Of a stretch of DNA of 64,000 bases, positions 17,325-27,989 are shown piece after piece. The DNA comes from Macrostomum hystrix (lineage: Eukaryota; Platyhelminthes; Macrostomidae), in NCBI GenBank assembly GCA_950097015.1, contig CATNEN010000032.1:1116001-1180000 (forward strand), in the 5' to 3' direction. Under the pieces are notes generated by a model, which was not told where the DNA came from, searched no databases, and saw nothing but the letters and a program-made list of their open reading frames with translations. Numbering within the stretch: the stretch's first letter is position 1; every line of letters begins with the position of its first letter. The translations under genes and the position numbers were made by a program.

Positions 17325-19922
17325 ATGAGCCACAGCAAGACCAACAATTCATTCACTGGGTCTGATAGCATTCAGTGTCAAGTGTCAAGAGGCTGTCAGC
17401 AGCTGCTGTTGTTGCTGTCAGGCGCAGCTGCAGATTCCCCCAGTTGGGGTCAGGCACTATCGTCGAATTCTTCGAGTGCCTCGCCACGCTCTGCTGCCGC
17501 CGCCGCCGCTGCCACTGCCGTTACAGCGGCTGTTGAAGAAAATCTGCGCTTCTACCAGCAGGCAGCCGCTGCCGCAGCCGCCGCCGCCACCGCCGCCGCC
17601 GCAGCAGCCTGGTGGCAGCGACTGGACTTAGCTGGAGGCGCGGCTGGTGAGTTGACGAGGAAACTTTTCTGGCCAGAAGTAATAGTAACATTTGATGCTG
17701 TATTTAGTACTAGACTATTGCTTACTAATGTAGAGTGCAATATGTTTCAAAAACCAGTTGATGTTAACTAATTTCGAGCAATGTTCGCTTTGCTTGAAAA
17801 TGATTATGCCATTTTGGAGCTTGAAATGGGACTTTATAATGCCGATGCGTTCGGTTTAAACGAATGTTGTGGAACTTCTGAGGGACATTCTGCTTTCTAG
17901 AAGGAAATGAGCTTTCTAGGAAACTGCTGTGACTAGAGAGTTTTCTAGGAAACTGCTGTGATCAGTGCGGTTTCTAGGAAACTTCTGTGATCAGTGAGTT
18001 TTCTAGGAAAATTCTGTGACTAGAGAGTTTTCTAGGAAACTTCTGTGATCAGTGCGGTTTCTAGGAACCTTCTGTGATCAGTGCGGTTTCTAGGAAACTT
18101 CTGTGATCGGTGAGTTTTCTAGAAAACAGCGTGACCATTTTAATTTCCAGTACTACGAGCTTTCTTCGAAACCTCTAAAATCTGCTTAATTGAGCTTTCC
18201 AGGAAACTGCATAGCGATAAATCTACCTTTAGAGAAACCAATCAATGCGAGAGTCATGTTTGAGTCGCAAAAGCTCAAATTCACTCACTTTGACAATTTT
18301 TTTAAGTCGCAAAGCATTTTACTCGGTGGCTTCTTTTTAAAAAACTGGCCAGGACCATAATAGAATTACTTGAGCAGTTCAGTGATGCGTAAATGTTTGT
18401 TTTTAGACAAATGTAATAGAGCACAGATGCCACATTGCGTGTAAGACAGATCCTGAGCATGTTGCTGAGTCTTTGATTGAGCGGACGTCAGATTTTTGTT
18501 TACATTTTTTTGTTTTATTATGTTTCTAACACAAATTTCACAGATCGGTGCTTTTAAAACTGAACAAGTTTTGTCTGAGTATTTTATCGACACGAGCCTG
18601 CAGGCTTTCAAAGGGACCTCGAGTGTTCTGAGACAGAAGGTGACAGCCTAGCAACCAGTAGAAAAATGTATTTGACAACTGCTTTGTATTTAAATTCGTA
18701 ATTTAACAACAAAATAATCAATACCATTTCACCGTAAAAATCCAGTCATCATCTAGTAATTAAAATTTGGCGCTTAGGAATTGCTTAAGTATAATTAAAA
18801 AAAACTGAATTCTAAACAGGTAAAATCTAACATTTGTAACGATATTTACAAAAGTAACGCTTTATCAATTCCGCTAACACATAAAAAAGCATTAAAGCTA
18901 AAATGCCGATTTTTACGATTCTCTCCATTTCTTTTCAGCAGGTTCTTACCCAGTCACCAACGAGAGACTCTGGCCTGTACAGCATTCTCTGCCGCAGCCG
19001 CAGCAGCCGCAGTCGCTCGAATCGGCGTCGCCGCGGTCTTCGAGCTCGCCGAAGACGCACGAAGCCAGCGTCACGGTCAGCTACACCATCGACGCATTTC
19101 TGGCTAGCGATGGTCGAGCTCGCCGCGGTCCAAAGCGACGGCCCGTCAAGACCGCCGCCTCCGCTGACAGCCACCTGCTGCAGCAGGACGCCGTCGGCCG
19201 CTTCGCCTGCCAGGACTGCGGCAAGGACTACGCCACCTCCAGCAACCTCAGCCGACATCGGCAGACTCATCGCAGCCTGGACGACCAGTCAGCTCGAAGA
19301 TGCCAGCACTGCGGCAAGGCGTACGTCTCCATGCCAGCCCTGGCCATGCACCTCATGACCCACAGCCTGAAGCACTGCTGCCACATCTGCGGCAAGTGCT
19401 TCAGCCGGCCCTGGCTGCTCAGTGGACACCTCAGGGCGCACACAGGTGAGACTGCGGGGAGACTAGGGTGGACTGGCATGGACTGGGATGGACTGGCATG
19501 GACTGGCATGGACTGGCATGGACTGGGATGGACTGGGATGGACTGGGATGGACTGAGATGGACTGGGATGGACTGGGATGGACTGGGGTGGACTGGGATG
19601 GACAAGGATGGACTGGGATGGACTGGGAGTCTGTGACTGGGACAGATTTCAAGCAATCTTTTGTATTCCTCTCGTCAAAGCAGCAAATCACACTAACCCT
19701 TCGCGACCTCCTGCAGGCGAGAAGCCGTTTGGCTGCGCCCACTGCGGTCGCGCATTCGCCGACCGGTCTAACCTGCGTGCCCACATGCAGACCCACACCG
19801 GCGAGAGGCAGCACCGGTGTCCCAGGTGCCATCGAGGCTTTGCGCTGCGCGCCTACCTCAGCAAGCACCTGGAGTCTACGGCCTGCAGCTCACAGCAGCG
19901 CCTGGTGGACGACACTGACTGA
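17325..19922 (+). CDS. scrt: Scratch-family C2H2 zinc-finger transcription factor, 3 exons
   Basis: Exons 17325-17646, 18939-19445 and 19717-19922 join in frame (both introns phase 1) into 344 aa. The N-terminus is rich in Ala, Ser and Gln. Exon 2 carries SYTIDAFLASDGR (155-167), close to the conserved Scratch motif, and fingers 1-3. Exon 3 begins GEKPFGC and carries fingers 4-5. Finger 1 has YATSSNLSRH, finger 2 has YVSMPALAMH, which is diagnostic of Scratch rather than Snail/Slug, finger 3 FSRPWLLSGH and finger 4 FADRSNLRAH; the last is C2HC. Scratch proteins bind E-box DNA and repress transcription in neural cells. Unlike many family members, this start lacks an N-terminal SNAG motif. Exon 2 can begin at 18939 or 18942 (tandem CAGCAG acceptor). 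Confidence 0.93.
17885..18130. repeat. ~28-bp minisatellite in scrt intron 1
   Basis: About eight imperfect units based on TTTTCTAGGAAACTGCTGTG plus ATCAGTGAG. Point changes and a GCGG variant make it moderately diverged. Confidence 0.85.
19452..19632. repeat. 10-bp minisatellite in scrt intron 2
   Basis: About 18 copies of GGGATGGACT or GGCATGGACT fill most of the 271-bp intron between fingers 3 and 4. The overlapping Trp/Asp/Gly-rich frames on plus and Pro/Ser/His-rich frames on minus are repeat artefacts. Confidence 0.93.
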
Positions 19923-19924
19923 GC

Positions 19925-20363
19925 TCCACTTCTGTCACCCTCTGTCACTCTCTGTTACCCTCTGTCACCCTCTGTCACTCTCTGTCACTCTCTGTCACCC
20001 TCTGTCACCCTCTGTCACCCTCTGTCACTCTCTGTTACCCTCTGTCACCCTCTGTCACTCTCTGTCACTCTCTGTCACCCTCTGTCACCCTCTGTCACCC
20101 TCTGTCACCCTCTGTCACTCTCTGTCACTCTCTGTCACCCTCTGTCACCCTCTGTCACTCTCTGTCACTCTCTGTCACCCTCTGTCACCCTCTGTCACCC
20201 ACTGTCACCCTCTGTCACCCTCTGTCACCCTCTGTCACTCTCTGTCACTCTCTGTCACCCTCTGTCACCCTCTGTCACCCTCTGTCACTCTCTGTCACTC
20301 TCTGTCACCCTCTGTCACCCTCTGTCACCCACTGTCACCCTCTGTCACCCTCTGCCACCTTCT
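19925..20363. repeat. 10-bp minisatellite in the scrt 3' region
   Basis: About 42 copies of TCTGTCACCC or TCTGTCACTC begin within a few bases of the scrt stop codon, so the array is probably transcribed as 3' UTR. Confidence 0.95.
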
Positions 20364-20655
20364 GTTGCTACTACATGCGTACCTATCAATTTCGTTTGTA
20401 GCCAATATTTTACTGTCTGAATTATGTACTTGTACTTATTATTTTTGTTCCCTTTAAGCATGGTCACAGTTTATGTATTCTCTAATCCGTGTCTTTTGTA
20501 CAGAAATTTTCCTGTAATTTCCCTGTTATTCAATTCGTTCTTAGTCTAACTTTTTGGTGCAATGCGATGTAACTAGTGCTTGAAATTTTGTCATTTTTTA
20601 CTTGTTTTCGTTGTTATCGAAATAAGAAGTAAAACAAATTGGTTGCTTATCGTAA

Positions 20656-20661
20656 AATAAA
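20656..20661 (+). terminator. Candidate poly(A) signal for scrt
   Basis: AATAAA about 735 bases after the stop codon, in an AT-rich stretch following the 3' minisatellite. It is the first clear canonical signal I see downstream of scrt; usage is inferred. Confidence 0.4.
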
Positions 20662-21046
20662 AAATCACGAAAGTGTCGTGAGATATAAAGTTCGTGTCTT
20701 CTTTGTCAATCAGTCAAGAACAAAGACTAGAAGGCTGGTCACCGACACACTTCTCCAATAGTTGCTATGCCGTGCGCCACTTGTCATTGAGTCTAGATAT
20801 TCAAGTTAAAAAAATTCTCTGACTTTAACAAGAATCAAGATTGACCAATGCTTAACACTGGTCATAGCCAACCCGCATATGATTATGGAATATCATGCGA
20901 GAGATCAGATCTGAAATTTGAGTCTTTGATTGGCATAGAGCATATACTCGTAGTCGGCTCGCGGCAGTTTACAAGCTAAGTACGAGCTGTAAAGCTAGTA
21001 GAGATCATGGAGCCCCACATAGCCCTGTTCGAGCCTGGAGCAGTAT

Positions 21047-21120
21047 AAAAAAATAATAATAATTGATCATACCAAAGTGGGCCACATGAGCACAGCCGCA
21101 GCAGTCCATGGACATGGTAA
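21047..21120 (-). mobile_element. SINE 3'-end relic, reverse orientation
   Basis: An (AAT)n run followed by AATTGATCATACC, then GCACAGCCGCAGC and CAGTCCATGGAC. This reproduces, in reverse complement and in the same order, the 3' end of the intact SINE at 9321-9632. Only the 3' part is recognisable. Confidence 0.6.
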
Positions 21121-21767
21121 GTTTCTCTGAATCCTCTTCAAGCTAGGTTTGCATGTGGGATAAATAGAAAGAAAACTTTCTATGAATAGACTTGATGCTC
21201 AAAACAATCTGATATTTAAGAGAAAAAGTTGTTTTAAAGTCTCTGTTTTATACAATCTGTGTTTCTGAGTTGGAAAACATAAGTGAGCATATTGAAGTAT
21301 TTGACATTGCAAACAATCTGGCTCGAATTTACAACTAGCGCCAGTGAATTATGAGCTCAGTGGGACTGACACGACTGCAGATCATAAACGCGGCACTTTA
21401 TGCTCGCTAACAAGACCCAACGAACGACATGTGTTGAAATGCATAAAAAATTAGAAAAGCCACGGAAGAAAATCTGTAGATTTTCTGTAGAATGGAGGCA
21501 AACAGATGAGCTCTTAAAGATTTGCTTCTGCAGTCGGAACAGATGTGGCTCCGAAGTTACTTGGGCTCGTGTCATCTGGGAATAAATATCTGTCAGCGAG
21601 TAAGAAGTCGTAAATGAGTTAAACAGTCCTTACGCACGGAAGCCTGAAATAAAACATATATAAGTATAAAATATTAACATCTCAGACCAGGTACTCAGAG
21701 TTGTGACACGCGGCTAAAGCTGTAAAAACATTTTCATAGTTTTGAAACTCACACAAAGAGAATCGGA
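21121..21767. other. Non-coding spacer
   Basis: AT-rich unique sequence between the SINE relic and the GAGATGAGAC arrays. The overlapping frames at 21357-21585 on both strands show no recognisable domain. Confidence 0.5.
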
Positions 21768-22570
21768 GACATGGGGAGAGATGAGACAGGAGAGATGAGA
21801 CATGGGGAGAGATGAGACAGGAGAGATGAGACATGGGGAGAGATGAGACAGGAGAGATGAGACATGGGGAGAGATGAGACAGGAGAGATGAGACATGGGG
21901 AGAGATGAGACTCGGGGAGATGAGACATAGGGAGATGAGACACGGGGAGATGAGACACGGGGAGATGAGACATGAGGAGATGAGACACGGGGAGATGAGA
22001 CACGGGGAGATGAGACATGAGGAGATGAGACACGGGGAGATGAGACATGAGGAGATGAGACACGGGGAGATGAGACATGGGGAGATGAGACACGGGGAGA
22101 TGAGACATGGGGAGATGAGACACGGGGAGATGAGACACGGTAGAGATGAGACTGGGGAGACGTGAGATATAGGAGAGATGTGTCGGGGAGAGATGAGACT
22201 TGGCAGAGATGAGACTTGGCAGAGATGAGACTTGGCAGAGATGAGACTTGGCAGAGATGAGACTTGGCAGAGATGAGACTTGGCAGAGATGAGACTTGGC
22301 AGAGATGAGACTTGGCAGAGATGAGACTTGGCAGAGATGAGACTTGGCAGAGATGAGACTTGGCAGAGATGAGACTTGGCAGAGATGAGACTTGGCAGAG
22401 ATGAGACTTGGCAGAGATGAGACTTGGCAGAGATGAGACTTGGCAGAGATGAGACTTGGCAGAGATGAGACTTGGCAGAGATGAGACTTGGCAGAGATGA
22501 GACTTGGCAGAGATGAGACTTGGCAGAGATGAGACTTGGCAGAGATGAGACTTGGCAGAGATGAGACAGA
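21768..22570. repeat. GAGATGAGAC-type minisatellite, three sub-blocks
   Basis: Three adjacent arrays share the core GAGATGAGAC but differ in period: about 31 bp (21768-21905), 15 bp (GGAGATGAGACACGG, 21905-22140) and 16 bp (CAGAGATGAGACTTGG, about 24 copies, 22190-22565). The core is the same as in the 40160-42610 array and inside the two hAT elements. Minus-strand frames of 287 and 389 codons through it are repeat artefacts. Confidence 0.95.
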
Positions 22571-23475
22571 GATGAGGGCCTGGGGCCCTAAAGCCGATTC
22601 CCTCCAGCCCAATGCCCATTAACGGGGCCACCATCCGAGGCCGCGTGGCAAACTTCGCATGGCAACCAGACGGTTTAAGGAGGCTCTGCTCGGCTGTAAT
22701 TTCTGCAGCCATGCCCAGTCTGACATTTATCTGAAGATCTGCAAATGCTGCGGCAGGGGGCCCGGACGTGAGCAGTGAGCTCAACCCTCCGGGGGACAGT
22801 CGCACCCCCGGGGGTAAATTGGGAGGCACAGAATTGGGATAGGTGTCAGTTTTTGTGGGGATCGGGAAGCCAAGAACAGTCATCCAATTCCCTCCTCCCT
22901 TATAAACCCCCAGCCAGGCAGTTCTGTTGCCATGCTGTTGCTACTAGGGTCGGCCAGAAAGCAGGAAACTGCTAAACCCGTTGCTCAGTCCAGCCCTAGT
23001 CCCCAATGGTCCGCATTTCCACCCCACCCGCGAGTCCGCAGACACCTGTCGAGTTTTAAGACTCAAACAGTTGCAACACCACGGATAGGCGGCAAAAAAG
23101 CTTGAGCTAGCATTTTTTAGTTGCCGAGGTGATCGAAATTGACGGATTTGGCGGCTTTGCGAGGCCTCCCCGCCTTGAGGGGTGGGTGGATCTCAGCATC
23201 ACGACCCTGTGCAAGACTCCAAGTTGAAATCCCACGGAAATGGATGACGTCCCCGTGGACAAATGAATCAAACATGTGGCCTGACCAACTGCTCAGCCCC
23301 CAAACCCCGCGCTCAGCAACCAAACAAACACGAGGCAAATCTGTCATCGGCCTCAATCCCAGGCAAGCAATGGAATAAGTGTTAACGCGTCACTGATCCC
23401 GTGCTGTCAACACACCGAGTGGGTGTGAGATCAATGTGAATGAAAAAAATAAAGATTTAGGCATCAGAGAAGGAA
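22571..23475. other. GC-rich unique island
   Basis: A 0.9-kb unique and relatively GC-rich stretch between two large satellite arrays. No frame shows recognisable domains and I see no splice-bounded exon. TTATAAA occurs at about 22901. It might be a regulatory element or an unrecognised exon cluster. Confidence 0.35.
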
Positions 23476-23479
23476 AACA

Positions 23480-26055
23480 TTCTTCCATTTTCACCTGACT
23501 GTGTTCTCCCTCAATTCTCCCCACTCACCTGACTGTGTTCTCCCTCAATTCTCCCCACTAACCTGACTGTGTTCTACCCCAATTCTCACTCACCTGACTG
23601 TGTTCTCCCTCAATTCTCCCCCTCACCTGACTGTGTTCTCCCTCAATTCTCCCCACTAACCTGACTGTGTTCTCCCTCAATTCTCCCCACTCACCTGACT
23701 GTGTCCTACCCCAATTCTCACTCACCTGACTGTGTTCTCCCTCAATTCTCCCCACTAACCTGACTGTGTTCCACCCCAATTCTCACTCACCTGACTGTGT
23801 TCTCCCTCAATTCTCCCCACTAACCTGACTGTGTTCTCCCTCAATTCTCCCCACTAACCTGACTGTGTTCTACCCCAATTCTCCCCACTCACCTGACTGT
23901 GTCCTACCCCAATTCTCACTCACCTGACTGTGTTCTCCCTCAATTCTCCCCACTCACCTGACTGTGTTCTCCCTCAATTCTCCCCACTAACCTGACTGTG
24001 TTCTACCCCAATTCTCCCCACTCACCTGACTGTGTCCTACCCCAATTCTCACTCACCTGACTGTGTTCTCCCTCAATTCTCCCCACTAACCTGACTGTGT
24101 TCCACCCCAATTCTCACTCACCTGACTGTGTTCTCCGTCAATTCTCCCTACTCACCTGACTGTGTTCTCCCTCAATTCTCCCCACTCACCTGACTGTGTT
24201 CCACCCCAATTCTCACTCACCTGACTGTGTTCTCCCTCAATTCTCCCTACTCACCTGACTGTGTTCTACCCCAATTCTCACTCACCTGACTGTGTTCTCC
24301 CTCAATCCCCACTCACCTGACTGTGTTCTCCCTCAATCCCCACTCACCTGACTGTGTTCTCCCTGAATTCTCCCCACTAACCTGACTGTGTTCTACCCCA
24401 ATTCTCACTCACCTGACTGTGTCCTACCCCAATTCTCACTCACCTGTGTTCTCCCTCAATTCTCCCCACTAACCTGACTGTGTTCTACCCCAATTCTCAC
24501 TCACCTGACTGTGTTCCACCCCAATTCTCACTCACCTGACTGTGTTCTCCCTCAATTCTCCCTACTCACCTGACTGTGTTTCTACCCCAATTCTCACTCA
24601 CCTGACTGTGTTCTCCCTCAATCCCCACTCACCTGACTGTGTTCTCCCTCAATCCCCACTCACCTGACTGTGTTCTCCCTGAATTCTCCCCACTAACCTG
24701 ACTGTGTTCTACCCCAATTCTCACTCACCTGACTGTGTCCTACCCCAATTCTCACTCACCTGTGTTCTCCCTCAATTCTCCCCACTAACCTGACTGTGTT
24801 CTACCCCAATTCTCACTCACCTGACTGTGTTCCACCCCAATTCTCACTCACCTGACTGTGTTCTCCCTCAATTCTCCCCACTCACCTGACTGTGTTCTCC
24901 CTCAATTCTCCCCACTCACCTGACTGTGTCCTACCCCAATTCTCACTCACCTGACTGTGTTCTCCCTCAATTCTCCCCACTCACCTGACTGTGTTCTCCC
25001 TCCATTCTCCCCACTCACCTGACTGTGTCCTACCCCAATTCTCACTCACCTGACTGTGTTCTCCCTCAATTCTCCCCACTAACCTGACTGTGTTCCACCC
25101 CAATTCTCACTCACCTGACTGTGTTCTCCCTCAATTCTCCCTACTCACCTGACTGTGTTCTCCCTCAATTCTCCCCACTCACCTGACTGTGTTCTACCCC
25201 AATTCTCACTCACCTGACTGTGTTCTCCCTCAATTCTCCCTACTCACCTGACTGTGTTCTACCCCAATTCTCACTCACCTGACTGTGTTCTCCCTCAATC
25301 CCCACTCACCTGACTGTGTTCTCCCTCAATCCCCACTCACCTGACTGTGTTCTCCCTGAATTCTCCCCACTAACCTGACTGTGTTCTACCCCAATTCTCA
25401 CTCACCTGACTGTGTCCTACCCCAATTCTCACTCACCTGTGTTCTCCCTCAATTCTCCCCACTAACCTGACTGTGTTCTACCCCAATTCTCACTCACCTG
25501 ACTGTGTTCCACCCCAATTCTCACTCACCTGACTGTGTTCTCCCTCAATCCCCACTCACCTGACTGTGTTCTCCCTGAATTCTCCCCACTAACCTGACTG
25601 TGTTCTACCCCAATTCTCACTCACCTGACTGTGTTCTCACTCAATTCTCCCCACTCACCTGACTGTGTTCTACCCCAATTCTCACTCACCTGACTGTGTT
25701 CTCCCTCAATTCTCCCCACTCACCTGACTGTGTTCTCCCTCAATCCCCACTCACCTGACTGTGTTCTCCCTCAATTCTCCCCACTCACCTGACTGTGTTC
25801 TCCCTCAATCCCCACTCACCTGACTGTGTTCTCCCTCAATCCCCACTCACCTGACTGTGTTCTCCCTCAATCCCCACTCACCTGACTGTGTTCTCCCTCA
25901 ATTCTCCCCACTCACCTGACTGTGTTCTCCCTCAATCCCCACTCACCTGACTGTGTTCTCCCTCAATCCCCACTCACCTGACTGTGTTCTCCCTCAATTC
26001 TCCCCACTCACCTAACTGTGTTCTCCCTCAATTCTCCCCACTCACCTGACTGTGT
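23480..26055. repeat. 2.6-kb minisatellite, ~24-34-bp units
   Basis: Roughly 80 units built on CACCTGACTGTGTTCTCCCT plus CAATTCTCCCCACT, with recurring CTACCCC, CCACCCC and shortened CAATCCC forms. The variants follow in repeated order, so blocks of several units have been duplicated together (for example 24290-24560 versus 24590-24840). Confidence 0.96.
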
Positions 26056-26615
26056 TTTCACTGAATTCTCCTAATCACCTCTCTGTATTCTCCCTAATTC
26101 TCCCGCCTAAAATGACTGTACTTCCTCAATTCTCCCTTCAATTCTCTCCTCACCTGACTGTATCTCATCATTTATCCCGAGTTTTATTCTAGAGCAATTT
26201 AAAGCCAGACAAAAGAACTCAATAATAAATAATGTGTCCGCATTTCTACTTTGAGTAGGATTTAGCAGCCATATATGATTAATACAGATATTTATTGCAC
26301 AGGTTTCGATAAAAAAAATAAAAATTATTTACTTATCATTCTGAGTTTCCACTTTTGAAGCAGTGAGCAAAGCGACAACACTATGGTAGCATCAGCAGCT
26401 ACAGCCAAATATGTGGGGCATTTTCCATAGAAGTAATGCATTATTGTTAAAAAAGTAAGCACATCATGCCAGGGCTTATGTTAACAAAGGCTTGACAAAG
26501 CTAGAAGTTAATTGTATGCGAGTTTGCTTAAAGCACAAAAGCGTTTCGTATTTTAGTGATTTGAAGTAGATTATAATTCTTGTAAAAATGGTCAAACAGT
26601 TCAGTACTGGAATTA
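26056..26615. other. Degenerate array edge and AT-rich spacer
   Basis: The first 100 bases are diverged edge units of the preceding array. The rest is AT-rich with no supported feature. Confidence 0.5.
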
Positions 26616-26619
26616 CTGT

Positions 26620-27025
26620 AAAGTGGGGTGGGTGTTGAGGGCTCGTGGGATTGACTGGAATCGAGTGTACATTGGGGTGGGTGAGGAGGGCTCGTGGGAT
26701 GACTGGAATCGAGTGTACATTGGGGTGGGTGAGGAGGGCTCGTGGGATGACTGGAATCGAGTGTACATTGGGGTGGGTGAGGAGGGCTCGTGGGATGACT
26801 GGAATCGAGTGTACATTGGGGTGGGTGAGGAGGGCTCGTGGGATTGACTGCAATCGAGTGTACATTGGGGTGGGTGAGGAGGGCTCGTGGGATTGACTGC
26901 AATCGAGTGTAAATTGGGGTCGGTGAGGAGGGCTCGTGGGATGACTGGAATCGAGTGTAATTTGGGGTGGGTGAGAAGGGCTCGGGGATGACTTGAATCG
27001 AGTGTACATTGGGGTGGGTGAGGAG
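26620..27025. repeat. 48-bp minisatellite
   Basis: About eight units of 48 bp (TGACTGGAATCGAGTGTACA plus TTGGGGTGGGTGAGGAGGGC plus TCGTGGGA). The multiple-of-three period keeps frames open on both strands (up to 226 codons on minus); I treat these as artefacts. Confidence 0.93.
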
Positions 27026-27669
27026 GGCTCAGGAAAGACCAACTGTCCCCGCAGGAACAAGATCGGGTGTAAAGATTGATAAGCCTTAGGACCCGTAAGC
27101 CAGACTACACGCAATGTTAATACGATTAAACAAAAGTTGATGCACACCACATGCAATGAAAAAAATTAATTAACAAAAATATATAATATGCAGCTATTTG
27201 TTGATCGTGACATGTAGTAACGTATTGAATGCACTTTAGTAGAAAGTGTAGGCGACAACAACAAAGAAAGGATAAGCACAACACACACACGTACAAAGAT
27301 CAGTAGATCATTTAAATTTGACATGCAGCGCAAAATTAAATAGCAAACTACAGATAAATGTCCATTTAAACCAGTGACCTACTTTTTTCTGACCAAAATT
27401 ACTAGAAGCAGAAAGCGAAAAAATAAAAAAGGAAAACGTAAAAAACTTTCTACAAAAATAGCTAGCTTTCGCGTGAGGCACTACTTAAAAGCGAGCAAAA
27501 ATTGTATTGAGTAGCGAGATAAGCAAAACTCAAATTAAAAAAAGTTAATCATTATGGATCGTTAATTATTTTTTTCAAAGAACTTCTGTATTTACGATTA
27601 ATGTTATAAAAAATGAAAAAATAAAATAGAAATGAACAATCATATCCCATCTAGAAAACCGAGGGACAG

Positions 27670-27675
27670 TTTATT
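27670..27675 (-). terminator. Candidate poly(A) signal of the adhesion GPCR gene
   Basis: Minus-strand AATAAA about 315 bases downstream of the stop codon at 27990-27992. Confidence 0.45.
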
Positions 27676-27989
27676 GCACTGCAATCGGGTAAGGGGCACA
27701 AAGCCATTAATATTGAGAAGATTAGCTTAGCTGTAATATAATTCAGTGAACAAACTGCGTTTTGCGATAGACACTACTAACCAGTCCGCATGATAGTAGC
27801 ATTGCGGACATTTCGCGAGGTTAAAAACTGCAATTCAACATTTCTGACAACTGACAGGGTGGTATAGAAAAATATTTAAGTGTAAAATCATGAACATTAA
27901 AATACGAGATTCATTCTTTCGCGTACAGTTTTTTTTCTGGACAGCTGGAGTAACTATGACTTCACGGCCTCGTCATCTAATTAGTCAAT

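Noticed and set aside
21714..22883. 389-codon minus-strand frame (SSLPSLISAKSHLCQV)
   Set aside because: Follows from stop-free GAGATGAGAC repeats; no start or splice context and no domain.
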